Part shown: positions 34,497 through 43,409 of the stretch, piece by piece
Position numbering within the stretch: position 1 is the first letter of the stretch
Layout of the letters: each line of letters begins with the position of its first letter
From: Streptomyces sp. NBC_00425
GTDB taxonomy: Bacteria; Actinomycetota; Actinomycetes; Streptomycetales; Streptomycetaceae
Reading direction: 5' to 3'
Assembly (NCBI RefSeq): GCF_036030735.1
Contig: NZ_CP107928.1
Coordinates: 3,844,001-3,908,000, forward strand
Length of the DNA stretch: 64,000 nt
Notes under the pieces: model-generated
Seen by the model: only the letters and a program-made list of their open reading frames with translations
Told to the model about the DNA's origin: nothing
The model's database searches: none
Program-made: the position numbers and the translations under genes

Positions 34497-35977
34497 GGGC
34501 GGGACGCCGTCAGGGGAAGTTCGAGGCGGACTTCGGTGCCCCCGGGGTGGGCGCCGCGGCCGATGTGGATGCGGGCGCCGATGGCGGCGGCCCGCTCCAC
34601 CATTCCGACCAGACCGAAGTGACCGGATCGGCGCAGTTCTTCGAGCGTGGTGCCGTCGGGCAGGCCGCGGCCGTCGTCGTAGACGCTGATGCACAGGCGG
34701 TCGTCGTGGACGCCCGCGTGCACGGCGACGCGGGTCGGGTCGGCGTGGCGCCGGACGTTGTCCATGGCCTCCGAGGTGATCGTGAGGAGATGGCGGGCCA
34801 CGGCGGGCGGCACGGGGAGCGTCGCCCGGTCGCCGGTGGCGTGGTAGCTGGCCGCCAGGCCGGTGCGGGCGGCGAAGTCCCGTGTGCGGGCCGCCAGTTC
34901 GGGCAGTACGTCGATGCCGCCCCGAGCGGTGTCCTGCGGCTCCTCACGACGCAGGTCGGTAAGGAGTTCGCGGGACTCCGCGGCGGCCTGACGTGCGGCG
35001 CCCGCGATCAGTTCGGCGTGCCGGCGCACCCGGGCCGGGTCCATGTCGGGCGAGCCCGCCGAGCGGGCCAGGGCGTCCGCGGCGAGGGCCACGCCGTGCA
35101 GCGTCTTGGCCACCGAGTCGTGCATCTCCCGGGCCAGCCGGGCGCGTTCCGCGGCCACCGCCTCGGTGACGGCGAGGCGCGCCTTGACGTCGGTCAGGGC
35201 GTGCGTCGCCGCGCCGAAGCGGAGCATGAGCCCTCGCAGCGTGGAGCCCATCGCGCCCGTGATGACGCAGAGACCGGGCAGCAGCAGCCGTTCCGCCACG
35301 CTCACGTCCGGCCCGTGCCGCAGCGCCGCGTGGACGAGCAGCAGGATCAGCGACTGGAGGGAGGCGAAGCCGGCGGCGCCCCGCCAGCCGTAGACGATGC
35401 CTGCCAGCAAAGGGGTGCAGACGCTGACATAGGCGAGCGTCGTGCCCGGGCCCGCGGAGACCAGCAGCAGAGCGCCGAGGAGGGTGTCCGCGACGAGCAG
35501 CGAGGGGTGTCTCAGCAGGAGGGGGCCGAAGCGTTCCCAGTCGCGGAAGAGGACGTACGAGCCCATGAAGGTGACGACCACCGCGGCCCCCACCAGTCGC
35601 ACGCCCATTCCCGGGGCCGCGTTGAGGAGGGCCGTCGGGGACGCGACGGCGATCACGGCCAGCCGGAAGCCGAAGACCTGGCGGGACATCGCCTGCAGCG
35701 CGTTGACCTGGATCGGGATGGGGGGCGGATCCGCCGTCGGCTTCACCCGCCCCCTCGGCAGCCTGCCGCGCGCCTTGGTGAACGCCCTCGTGAACGCCCT
35801 CGTGAACGCCTTCGTGAACGCCCTCGCCGCTGCCGGGGACTTCGCCGCCGCCGTGTTCGCCGCCGTTGCCGACGCCGTGATCGCCGCCGGTGCCGTGGCT
35901 GTCGCCGGGGTCGTCGCTGCGCGGGCCGTCGCCGGGGTCGTCGCTGCCGTGGTCGTCGTCGCCGTCATCGCGGTCAC
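34493..35977 (-). CDS. NarL-type sensor histidine kinase in the Tad cluster (start uncertain)
   Basis: The body from about residue 90 has six predicted helices and no large extracellular loop. A HisKA_3 dimerisation box with His in AREMHDSVAKTLHG and a HATPase with N-box ITSEAMDNVRRHA and G-box DDGRGLPDG follow. The first ~85 residues in this frame are a low-complexity Thr/Ala stretch ending in AFTKAFTRAFTRAFTKA from 12-bp repeats; another frame here reads an Asp/Gly/His-rich peptide instead. The true start may therefore be GTG 35746 (VKPTADPPPIPI), or there may be a frameshift. It is coupled to the response regulator by ATGA. Confidence 0.85.
   Translation of the reverse strand: MTAMTATTTTAATTPATARAATTPATATAPAAITASATAANTAAAKSPAAARAFTKAFTRAFTRAFTKARGRLPRGRVKPTADPPPIPIQVNALQAMSRQVFGFRLAVIAVASPTALLNAAPGMGVRLVGAAVVVTFMGSYVLFRDWERFGPLLLRHPSLLVADTLLGALLLVSAGPGTTLAYVSVCTPLLAGIVYGWRGAAGFASLQSLILLLVHAALRHGPDVSVAERLLLPGLCVITGAMGSTLRGLMLRFGAATHALTDVKARLAVTEAVAAERARLAREMHDSVAKTLHGVALAADALARSAGSPDMDPARVRRHAELIAGAARQAAAESRELLTDLRREEPQDTARGGIDVLPELAARTRDFAARTGLAASYHATGDRATLPVPPAVARHLLTITSEAMDNVRRHADPTRVAVHAGVHDDRLCISVYDDGRGLPDGTTLEELRRSGHFGLVGMVERAAAIGARIHIGRGAHPGGTEVRLELPLTASRP
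35778..35825. repeat. Four tandem 12-bp repeats in the 5' part of the kinase gene
   Basis: GTGAACGCCCTC occurs four times in a row (third copy CCTTC in place of CCCTC), read on the plus strand. In the kinase frame it encodes repeats of AFTR/AFTK; in another minus frame, GVHE repeats. Slippage here could change the length or frame of the N-terminus. Confidence 0.85.
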
Positions 35978-35985
35978 CCACCCGC

Positions 35986-36873
35986 CTAGTCGCCCGTGAG
36001 CGGGCTGAAGTCCGTGCCGGAGCCGAGGAGCAGGCCGGCGCCGAGGAGGAGCATCGTCGCCGGGACCATGAACGTGGTGATCATCAACGTGGCCCTCGGG
36101 ACCGCCCGGGCGGCCTTGCGGCGGGCGTTCTGGGCGTCCGTGCGGCGCATGTCCTTGGCGATCGACACGAGCGTGTCCACGATCGGCGCACCCAGTTCCT
36201 CGCCCTGCTGGAGCGCGGTGACGAACATGGCCACCTGCTCGGAGTCGTTGCGAAGGCGCAGTTCGGCGAAGGCCTGCCGCCGGCTCACCCCGAGGTCCAT
36301 CTGCCGCAGGGTGATGCGGATCTCGTCCGCCCAGGGCCCTTCGTACTTCGACGCGACGCGGTCGAGGGCCTGGCGGAAGCCCAGCCCGGCGCTCACCACG
36401 ACGGCGAGGACGTCCAGGAAGTCGGGCAGCGTCCGCTCGATCACGTCCTTGCGGATCCGGATCGCCGCCCAGATGCCGACCTCGGTCCAGAACACGGCGA
36501 ACGCGAAGAGCAGCAGGGCCACGACGATCCTGCCCTGCAGCAGGAACACGAGCCCGCCGAAGCCGCCGAGAGCGCCGTACACCGCGCGGCGCGCCGCATA
36601 GCGGTCGATGGTCAGACCGCCCGGGTTGCCCGCCAGATCGATCTTGCGGCGGTACCGGGCGACCTGCTTGGGGCCCATCAGACGCAGCACGGCCGGGGCG
36701 TACCGCATGCCGAGCCGGTCCACGACCGAGTCGACCGCGCCGGTGCGGGTCGCGCCGACCTCGAGGGCCAGGGCCAGGTCCGGCGGAAGCTTGGCGTCCG
36801 CCCGGTACATGCGGATGCCGGCGAAGGCGCCCCAGACGGCGAGGCCCATGACGAGTGCGAGCAGTAGTTCCAT
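35986..36873 (-). CDS. tadC: TadC-like type II secretion system F-domain membrane protein
   Basis: This 295-aa polytopic protein has an N-terminal helix (residues 3-20), helices near 110-135, and the conserved T2SSF core (ERTLPDFLDVLAVVVSAGLGFRQALDRVASKYEGPW ... FVTALQQGEELGAPIVDTL) followed by a C-terminal helix (about 265-285). TadC pairs with TadB as the platform in the membrane that couples the TadA ATPase to pilus assembly. It is 23 bp downstream of tadB. Confidence 0.92.
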   Translation of the reverse strand: MELLLALVMGLAVWGAFAGIRMYRADAKLPPDLALALEVGATRTGAVDSVVDRLGMRYAPAVLRLMGPKQVARYRRKIDLAGNPGGLTIDRYAARRAVYGALGGFGGLVFLLQGRIVVALLLFAFAVFWTEVGIWAAIRIRKDVIERTLPDFLDVLAVVVSAGLGFRQALDRVASKYEGPWADEIRITLRQMDLGVSRRQAFAELRLRNDSEQVAMFVTALQQGEELGAPIVDTLVSIAKDMRRTDAQNARRKAARAVPRATLMITTFMVPATMLLLGAGLLLGSGTDFSPLTGD

Positions 36874-36896
36874 GACGCGCGTTCCTTCCCGGCCGC

Positions 36897-37838
36897 TCAG
36901 ACGTCGATGCGGGACATGCGGCGGATGAGGACGAAACCGACCGCGTACAGGGCGAAGGCGATGACGACGGCGCCCTGGCCGACCGGGGAGCCGGTCATGC
37001 GCTCCAGGGCGCCGTCCTTGACGCCGTTCATGAGGAAGAGGGAGCCCACCCCCAGCACCGGCACCGCGTACGCCGTCATGTTCACCTGCGACAGTTGGGT
37101 GCGCACCTCGCGCCGGGTCTCCTTGCGTTCCTCCAGCGTCTCCGTCAGGTTGCGCAGCGCGCCGACGACCTGGCCGCCGGCCCGGTTGGAGAGGACCAGG
37201 GTGGTGACGAGGACGACCAGTTCACGGGAGGGCAGGCGCTCGGCGAGTTCGCCGAGGGCGTCGTCCATGGAGTGGCCGACGGCCAACTGGTTGGCGACCC
37301 TGGCCAGTTCCTCACCGGCCGGCGCCTCCAGCTCCTCCGCCGCCATGCCGATCGCGGTGCGCAGCGCCAGTCCGGCATGGGTCGCGTTGGCCAGGATGCG
37401 GGCCAGTTCGGGAAGTTGGTTGATGAACTTCTCGATGCGCTTCTGACGCTGCCAGCTCAGGAACTGCCAGGCCGCCCACACGCCCAGCAGGCCGGCGATC
37501 GGCCCGAAGAAGGGGGCGAGGGTGGCCTGGCCGACGAGCCACAGGCCGGCCACCGCGGCCAGCAGGTAGACGGAGAACTCGCCCGGTGTCACGTCCAGGC
37601 CCGTCGCCGCGAGCTTCAGTTCCAGCCTGCGGCCGGTCCCGGTGCGACGCAGCCGCCGGTCCAGGGTGTGAAAGCGCCGTCGGCTGCTTCCGTGCACCTG
37701 CCCGGCGGAGGTCAGGCGTTCCACCAGTTCGGCGCGCTGGGCCCGGCCCCGGGCGTAGGCGTGCAGGCCGGCGACGGCCAGGGCGCAGGTCAGCAGGGCC
37801 ACACCGGTGGTGAGGGTGATGCGGGTGTCGAGGTCCAT
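36897..37838 (-). CDS. tadB: TadB-like type II secretion system F-domain membrane protein
   Basis: This 313-aa protein has an N-terminal transmembrane helix (about residues 5-27), a helix pair (about 90-125), the conserved F domain (FINQLPELARILANATHAGLALRTAIGMAAEELEAPAGEELARVANQLAVGHSMDDALGEL) and two C-terminal helices. It is the inner-membrane platform partner of TadC. It begins five bases after the TadA ATPase gene. Confidence 0.92.
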   Translation of the reverse strand: MDLDTRITLTTGVALLTCALAVAGLHAYARGRAQRAELVERLTSAGQVHGSSRRRFHTLDRRLRRTGTGRRLELKLAATGLDVTPGEFSVYLLAAVAGLWLVGQATLAPFFGPIAGLLGVWAAWQFLSWQRQKRIEKFINQLPELARILANATHAGLALRTAIGMAAEELEAPAGEELARVANQLAVGHSMDDALGELAERLPSRELVVLVTTLVLSNRAGGQVVGALRNLTETLEERKETRREVRTQLSQVNMTAYAVPVLGVGSLFLMNGVKDGALERMTGSPVGQGAVVIAFALYAVGFVLIRRMSRIDV

Positions 37839-37843
37839 CAGCG

Positions 37844-39181
37844 TTACCGGGCTTCCCTTGTGGTCAGTTCGAGTGCGTCACGCGCGACCCCGAACGCCTG
37901 CGGGATCGGCTGGCTCGCCATGTAGAGCCGGTCCGCGGTGCGGCGCGGAAGGGGGAAGTACTCGAAGGCGCCGTCGATTCGGCCGTCGGCGCTCATCGGC
38001 CGGGCGTTGAAACGGGCGATCGTCGCCAGCCGGTACGGCTCTCCGCCGTGGCTGTCCAGCAGGGCGATCTCTGTGACGCGGCGGGCGCCGTCGGCGAAGC
38101 GGGTGAGCTGGACGACGACGTCCACCGCGCTGTTGATCTGGTCGTGCAGCGCGACGAAGGGGATCTCGACGTCCGACATCGAGGCGAGGGTCTGCAGCCG
38201 CATCAGCGCGTCCTCCGCGCTGTTGGCGTGGACCGTGGCGAGGGAGCCGTCATGGCCCGTCGACATCGCCTGGAGCATGTCGAGGGACTCGCCGCCGCGG
38301 ACCTCGCCGACGACGATCCGGTCGGGGCGCATCCGCAGGGAGTTGCGGACCAGGTCGCGGATGGTGATGCGCCCGTTGCCCTCCACGTTCGGCGGGCGGG
38401 ACTCCAGCCGGATCACATGGGACTGCTGGAGCTGCAGTTCCGCCGAGTCCTCGATGGTGATGATGCGTTCGCCGTCCGGGATCAGGCCGGAGAGCGCGTT
38501 CAGCAGCGTCGTCTTGCCGGTGCCGGTCGCGCCCGAGACGATCACGTTGAACTTCGCCTGCACCAGCCCGGCGAGCAGGTACAGCATCTGCTCGTCCAGC
38601 GAACCGAAGCCGACCAGTTCGTGCAGGGTGAAGGAGCGCGGGAAGCGGCGGATGGTCAGGATGGGGCCGGTGAGCGACAGCGGGGGGATGATCACGTTGA
38701 CGCGTTCGCCGGACGGGAGGCGGGCGTCGACCATCGGGTTCGTCTCGTCCACCCGCCGGTTGACGGTGGAGACGATGCGTTCGATCGTCTGCATCAGCTG
38801 GTCGTTCGACGCGAAGCGCAGGGGAAGCTGCTCCACCCGTCCGCTGCGTTCGACGAAGATCGCGTCCGGTCCGTTGACCATGATCTCGGTGATCGACGCG
38901 TCCTCGAGCAGTGGTTCCAGGATGCCGAGGCCGAGCGCCTCGTCGACGACCCGGCGGATCAGCTGCGCGCGTTCCCCGGTGGACAGCACCGGCCCCTCGC
39001 GGCTGATGATGTGCCCGAGGACCCGCTCCAGCCGCGCCCGGCGTTCGGCCGCCGCCAGCGCGCTCATCTCGGCGAGGTCGATCTCCTCCAGCAGCTTGGC
39101 CCGGTAGGACGTGACCATGTGGCCGTCCTCGCCGCGCCCGCCGTGCTCGTCGGGGGAGGTGATGCGCGCCCGCAGGCTCAT
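37844..39181 (-). CDS. tadA: TadA/CpaF secretion ATPase
   Basis: This 445-aa hexameric ATPase drives Flp pilus assembly. Walker A GATGTGKTTLLN lies near residue 220; the Asp box and Walker B (PDRIVVGEVRGGESLDMLQAMSTGHDGSLATVHAN, with its His box) follow. An N-terminal regulatory region of about 100 residues precedes the catalytic core. ATG 39181 is the start. The long N-terminus is usual for CpaF proteins. Confidence 0.96.
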   Translation of the reverse strand: MSLRARITSPDEHGGRGEDGHMVTSYRAKLLEEIDLAEMSALAAAERRARLERVLGHIISREGPVLSTGERAQLIRRVVDEALGLGILEPLLEDASITEIMVNGPDAIFVERSGRVEQLPLRFASNDQLMQTIERIVSTVNRRVDETNPMVDARLPSGERVNVIIPPLSLTGPILTIRRFPRSFTLHELVGFGSLDEQMLYLLAGLVQAKFNVIVSGATGTGKTTLLNALSGLIPDGERIITIEDSAELQLQQSHVIRLESRPPNVEGNGRITIRDLVRNSLRMRPDRIVVGEVRGGESLDMLQAMSTGHDGSLATVHANSAEDALMRLQTLASMSDVEIPFVALHDQINSAVDVVVQLTRFADGARRVTEIALLDSHGGEPYRLATIARFNARPMSADGRIDGAFEYFPLPRRTADRLYMASQPIPQAFGVARDALELTTREAR

Positions 39182-39272
39182 CTCCGGTTCCTCCTCGTGG
39201 ACTTCGTTTCGGTCTCGTGGGCTGCGTGGACGGCGGGGTCCGGGTGGCCGGCGGCGTCCGCACCGGCGTCGG

Positions 39273-39752
39273 TCAGTGGTCGAGCGGCATCGTGGCCGTC
39301 CTGTGGGCCTCGCCGAATCCGATGCCGGGGATGACGGACGGGATGTAGACGGTGGAGGTGACCTGGACCTCCTTGTCGGAGTACGCGGGCACGCAACTGG
39401 CGTTCAGCCAGCTACTGACCGCCCGAGCGCAGTCCCCGGCGTAGTCCTCGCGCAGGGACGCGCTGCGCGCCCCCGTGCGCGCCGCGGTCCCGGCCTGCTG
39501 CGCCGCGTACGCGACCAGCCCGAGCTGGACGGCGGCCAGGGCGACGGCGAGGAGGACGGGCAGGAAGCCGAGGTACTCGACGGCCGCCTGTCCCCGGTCC
39601 CGCCCGCTTCCGCGCCACCGGTCCCGGATCCACTCCCCCGCTCTCCCCCGGTCCCGGCCCCGCTCCCTCGCTCTCGCGAGGTCCCGTTCTCGTCGCCCGT
39701 CCCGCGAGGGGTCCCGCCGCCGTCCGCGCCTTCGGTACGCCAGGTACGCCAT
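39273..39752 (-). CDS. TadE-like pseudopilin with an Arg-rich N-terminus
   Basis: This 159-aa protein has a very basic stretch of about 50 residues (RRRGRRRDPSRDGRRERDLARARERGRDRGRAG) before the pilin-like segment DRGQAAVEYLGFLPVLLAVALAAVQLGLVAYAAQQAGTAARTGARSAS. The Glu (AAVEYLG) fits the TadE motif. The unusual Arg-rich leader is long for a prepilin. It begins one base after the stop of the first TadE gene. Confidence 0.87.
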   Translation of the reverse strand: MAYLAYRRRGRRRDPSRDGRRERDLARARERGRDRGRAGEWIRDRWRGSGRDRGQAAVEYLGFLPVLLAVALAAVQLGLVAYAAQQAGTAARTGARSASLREDYAGDCARAVSSWLNASCVPAYSDKEVQVTSTVYIPSVIPGIGFGEAHRTATMPLDH

Positions 39753-39753
39753 C

Positions 39754-40152
39754 TCAGTCGCCGTCCTCTTCCTCGACCGCGCCCGCGTGGGCGCGCACCG
39801 GGAACGGGAAGTCGATCAGGCCCGGGACCAGGACGGGGACGTGCAGCGTGACCTCGGCCGTCACGAAGCCGCTGCCCCCGCAGCTCACCTCGGCGCCGCT
39901 CTGCCACGCGTCCCCCAGCTTGTCCCTGCCCGCCTGCTCGCAGGCCGCCGACCGCGCCCCCGGATGCGCCGCCGTGCCCGCCCGCACCGCCTCGTCGGCA
40001 GCATTCCCCGCGAGCGTGTACGTGTATCCCAGGAGGACGAACTGCCACACCACCACCAGGGTCACGATGATCGTCGGGAGCATGCCGAGGAACTCGACGG
40101 TGACCTGGCCCCGGTCGCCCGTGAGGAGCACCCTCGTCCGCCGTGCGCTCAT
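39754..40152 (-). CDS. TadE-like pseudopilin
   Basis: This 132-aa protein has TGDRGQVTVEFLGMLPTIIVTLVVVWQFVLLGYTYTLAGNAADEAVRAGTAAH, a typical TadE motif with conserved Glu and a single hydrophobic helix (about residues 25-45). Two Cys (AACEQAG, VSCGGSG) may form a disulfide outside the membrane. It follows the CpaE gene with a one-base gap. Confidence 0.9.
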   Translation of the reverse strand: MSARRTRVLLTGDRGQVTVEFLGMLPTIIVTLVVVWQFVLLGYTYTLAGNAADEAVRAGTAAHPGARSAACEQAGRDKLGDAWQSGAEVSCGGSGFVTAEVTLHVPVLVPGLIDFPFPVRAHAGAVEEEDGD

Positions 40153-40153
40153 C

Positions 40154-41410
40154 TCACTCCCTCCGCCGCCGGAACCCGGCCGGTCCCCGGTCCGCTCCGC
40201 GTGCGCGTCCGCCGCCGCGGCGCACCAGGGCCGTCTCCGTCGCCTTGACCAGTGCGAGCTCCCCCGCGAGCGCCCAGAGGGCCTGCCTGACGGCGCCCTT
40301 GGCGTCGAGGGTGTCCACCCGGCCGGCGTCGACCGCGGCCTGCAGCTCGCGGAAGTTGGCGGGCACGGTGGTCGCGGCGACGGCCGTGCCGGTGATCTTC
40401 TGGATGAGCGGCGGCTGGATCTCCGTCCCGCGGGTGTGCCGGTTGACGACGACGGTCGTCTCCTCTGCCTTGCGGATCTGCAGCCGGTCCCACATGCGCA
40501 CGGTGCGCTTGGCGCCGCGCACGGCGACCACGTCGGGGGTGGTGACGAGCAGGGCGCGGTCGGCGAGTTCGACGGCGGCCGCGCCGGCCCCGGCCAACTG
40601 GGCGCCGCAGTCGACGACGACGACCTCGTACCGGGAGCGCAGCGCGCCGAGGATCTGCCGGGCGGCGCGGTCGGTGACCTCCTCGCCGCGTTCGCCCTCG
40701 CCGGGGGCGAGCAGGAGCGCCACGCCGCTGTCGTGGCGGAAGACGGCCTCGGCGAGGATGCGCGGCGAGATGTCGGCGATGGCGGCGAGGTCGACGACCG
40801 AACGGCGGAACTGCACGTCCAGGTAGGAGGCGACGTCGCCGGCCTGGAGGTCGAGGTCGACCAGGGCGGTGGGACGGCCGGACGCCTGGGCGGCGAGGGC
40901 GAGCTGGACGGCCGTGAGGGTCGCGCCGACCCCTCCCTTCGCGCCGCTCACGGTGACGACGGTGCCGCCCACGCCGGTGAACACGTCGCCGCCGTGACCG
41001 AGATGGCGTCGTACCCCGACCGACCAGGTGGCGACGGCCTGCACGCGGTTCGCGAGGTCCTCGTAGTTCAGCGGCAGGGTGACCAGGCCGCGCGCGCCGG
41101 CGTCCATGGCGGCGGCGAAGAGGCCGGGACCCACGTCGGTGGTGACGAGGATGACGCCGACCGCCGGGAAGCGCAGGGCGACCTCGCGGACGAGTTCCAG
41201 CGCCGGCACCGGGCCGATGCGCTCGTGGACGACGACGACCTCGGGGAGCTCGTCGACCGACTCGGCGGCGAGCCGGGCGAGGGTGTCCACCAGCTGGGTG
41301 GAGTCGGCGACCGGGGCGACCGGCTCGGCGTCGGGGAGCTGGCTGAGCAGGGTCGTGAGGGAACGGACCGCGTCCGCGTCGCCGACGGCCGGGAGGATCC
41401 TCGTGGGCAT
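40154..41410 (-). CDS. cpaE: CpaE-like MinD/ParA ATPase
   Basis: This 418-aa protein has an N-terminal receiver-like domain (about residues 1-115), then a MinD-type P-loop (VTVSGAKGGVGATLTAVQLALA, deviant Walker A KGGVGAT) and the DLDLQAGDVASYLD motif. CpaE proteins localise pilus assembly and help set its polarity. It is preceded by the CpaB gene and followed by tadE, the usual order of Tad clusters. Confidence 0.93.
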   Translation of the reverse strand: MPTRILPAVGDADAVRSLTTLLSQLPDAEPVAPVADSTQLVDTLARLAAESVDELPEVVVVHERIGPVPALELVREVALRFPAVGVILVTTDVGPGLFAAAMDAGARGLVTLPLNYEDLANRVQAVATWSVGVRRHLGHGGDVFTGVGGTVVTVSGAKGGVGATLTAVQLALAAQASGRPTALVDLDLQAGDVASYLDVQFRRSVVDLAAIADISPRILAEAVFRHDSGVALLLAPGEGERGEEVTDRAARQILGALRSRYEVVVVDCGAQLAGAGAAAVELADRALLVTTPDVVAVRGAKRTVRMWDRLQIRKAEETTVVVNRHTRGTEIQPPLIQKITGTAVAATTVPANFRELQAAVDAGRVDTLDAKGAVRQALWALAGELALVKATETALVRRGGGRARGADRGPAGFRRRRE

Positions 41411-41423
41411 GGGCGGCGGCCTC

Positions 41424-42131
41424 TCACTTGTCCGTGGCGAGTTCGTACGTACGGTCCTTGTCGGGGATCGTGGCGCTGCCGCCTGGCGCGACGAGGGCGA
41501 GGCGGACGCGCTTGGCGAACGACTCGGCGTACGTGATGCGCTGGGCGTCAAGGGTCGACAGCGCGAAGGTGATGGGCACCGCGTCCTTGGGCGACTGGCT
41601 GCGGTTCTTCTCGTCCGGCTCGAGGGCGGTCAGCTCGCCGACGTCGAGGACCCGGGCGTTGGTGACGATGATCTTCGACTGGTCGGGGTCGCTGTCGCGG
41701 GCGCCCTCGAAGGTGGCGTAGACGTTGACGGACGAACCCGCGGTGATCTTGCCGGCCACGCCGGTCGCCGCGTCGATCATGATGGCGACCTCCTGCTGAC
41801 CCGGCTGCAGGGCGGGCTGGTCGACGATCATGTCGCTCTGCAGCAGGGAGCCCTTACGCAGCGTCGTCACGGCGATCTTCCCGCGGATGGTGGCGAGGTC
41901 GGTGACGGCGTTCTCGGACAGCCAGCGCTCCGGCATCGCTATCTTCTTGAACTGGCCCGCGCTCAGGGCCGTGTAGGGCGCGACGTCGGAGCGCAGCTCG
42001 TACGCGCTGACCTCGGGGCCGACCTTGGACTTCACGTCGTCGATGACGGAGAGCACGCCGGCGAAGGCGCCGAGGGCGCACACGATCGACAGGATGAGCA
42101 GGATCACGCCGCGGCGCTGACGGGAGTTCAT
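41424..42131 (-). CDS. cpaB: CpaB/RcpC-type SAF-domain protein
   Basis: This 235-aa protein has an N-terminal membrane anchor (residues 9-30, VILLILSIVCALGAFAGVL) and a SAF-like beta-clip domain (about 45-110: VAPYTALSAGQFKKIAMPERWL ... TLRKGSLLQSDMIV). The C-terminal RcpC/CpaB half follows (ATGVAGKITAGSSVNVYATF). Such proteins scaffold Tad pili at the membrane or wall. ATG 42131 is the start. Confidence 0.9.
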   Translation of the reverse strand: MNSRQRRGVILLILSIVCALGAFAGVLSVIDDVKSKVGPEVSAYELRSDVAPYTALSAGQFKKIAMPERWLSENAVTDLATIRGKIAVTTLRKGSLLQSDMIVDQPALQPGQQEVAIMIDAATGVAGKITAGSSVNVYATFEGARDSDPDQSKIIVTNARVLDVGELTALEPDEKNRSQSPKDAVPITFALSTLDAQRITYAESFAKRVRLALVAPGGSATIPDKDRTYELATDK

Positions 42132-42289
42132 GAGCCGTACAACCTCGTCGGGAGTCGGGTCGGGCGGACGGACGGACGGACGGGAACGATCGGGCGGAGC
42201 GGAGGAGCGAAGCGGAGGGAGCTGAGGGAACCGGAAGGAGCTGAGGGAAAGGGGCGGTGGAAAGCGGGCGGTGGGCGGGCCGTGCCGTC

Positions 42290-43225
42290 TCAGCCGCCCG
42301 CGGTGAGCTCGCGGGCGGAGCGGACGGCGAGTTCGGAGGCGGACGGCGGGGTGGCGGAGCAGAAGACGCAGCGGTCGCCGATGACGTCGATGCCGCACCA
42401 GTGGCACACGCCCTGGCGGACCGAGGCGACCAGCTGGTAGAGGACGGACAGGTCGGGCAGGTAGGCGCAGAACTCGATCGCCTTGCCGGTGCCCCACCAG
42501 TCGGCGGACTCGGCGGGCAGCTCCGTCTCCCGCAGCCCCTGCACCCGCCAGGCGGGGGCGAGCACGTCCGTGACCCAGTCGGACTGCAGGTGTCCGCGGG
42601 CGACGAGCAGCCAGGTGCCGAACTCGGGTCCCGGCAGCACCGTTTCGGGGGTGGCCTTCACGAGTTCCGGCTTGGGGTGGGCCAGCACGCCGAACTGGCT
42701 GCCGGGCACCCATGACCGGGCGTGCGACTTCAGGCCGACGCCGGGCACCCGGTCGAGCCGGGCGACCGAGCCGAGGAGGGCGCCCGCGTGGAGGTAGTGG
42801 GTGAGCAGCCGGCCCGCGGAGGCGAGCACGCCGGGCCCGAGATCGCAGGAGGCGAGCTGACGCAACTGGCGGACCAGGACGGCGACGGCGAGCGGCGGGA
42901 GGTCGGGGCGGAAGAGGGCGATGCGGTCGCTCTCGAGGAGGGAGCGGATGGTGTGCAGCCGCTGCTCCACGGCGATGGGCACGGCCCGCGAGTACACGAC
43001 GATCAGATGTCCGTGCTGGTCGACGAGCGACTGGACAGCGGCGAGGGCGTCCTCCAGCGGCTGTTGGTCGAGGCCGTCCAGCACGGCGGCGGGCAGGGTG
43101 CGTTCGTCCTGCGGCGACAGCGCCAGGTCGGCGCCGGTCACGGCAATGGCTGTTGGCACGCGCAGCTCCCCGATTCCCGCGGTCCGGTCCACCGGCGCTA
43201 CTCCGGTGCACCGGGGTGACTTCAT
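42290..43225 (-). CDS. Unknown protein with C-terminal zinc ribbon, first gene of the Tad cluster
   Basis: This 311-aa soluble protein has no recognised N-terminal family; the body is mixed alpha/beta (TAIAVTGADLALSPQDERTLPAAVLDGLDQQPLEDALAAVQSLVDQHGHLIVVYSRAVPIAV). The C-terminus carries CHWCGIDVIGDRCVFC (two CxxC knuckles), a probable zinc ribbon. It starts at ATG 43225 with a TACAGT -10 upstream on the minus strand and is the first gene of the pilus operon, which suggests it has a regulatory or assembly role. No function is claimed. Confidence 0.75.
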   Translation of the reverse strand: MKSPRCTGVAPVDRTAGIGELRVPTAIAVTGADLALSPQDERTLPAAVLDGLDQQPLEDALAAVQSLVDQHGHLIVVYSRAVPIAVEQRLHTIRSLLESDRIALFRPDLPPLAVAVLVRQLRQLASCDLGPGVLASAGRLLTHYLHAGALLGSVARLDRVPGVGLKSHARSWVPGSQFGVLAHPKPELVKATPETVLPGPEFGTWLLVARGHLQSDWVTDVLAPAWRVQGLRETELPAESADWWGTGKAIEFCAYLPDLSVLYQLVASVRQGVCHWCGIDVIGDRCVFCSATPPSASELAVRSARELTAGG

Positions 43226-43374
43226 TGCGTGACTACCTCAGCACTGTATCCACGCCCCTGTGGCCGGAGAACAGCTTTCCGTAGCTGCCGGGCAAGTCTT
43301 CCTCGCGCAAGTCCCGCCAAACCGGGGCAGGTTACGCACACCGGTCCTCCACAAGCGGACCCGGCGACGACCCC

Positions 43375-43403
43375 TTGACAACGGAATTGGTCTGGACCAA
43401 CTT
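43375..43403 (+). promoter_or_regulatory. Chitinase promoter with -35 TTGACA
   Basis: TTGACA (43375-43380) is 17 bp before CAACTT (43398-43403), a weak -10 that ends six bases before ATG 43410. No Shine-Dalgarno is present, so the mRNA may be leaderless. Confidence 0.5.
43388..43399. promoter_or_regulatory. DasR-type operator (dre) in the chitinase promoter
   Basis: TGGTCTGGACCA differs by one base from the dre core TGGTCTAGACCA, the binding site of the GlcNAc-responsive repressor DasR. It lies between the -35 and -10 elements, where bound DasR would block RNA polymerase. Chitin genes are established DasR targets in Streptomyces. Confidence 0.7.
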
Positions 43404-43409
43404 GTTGTC

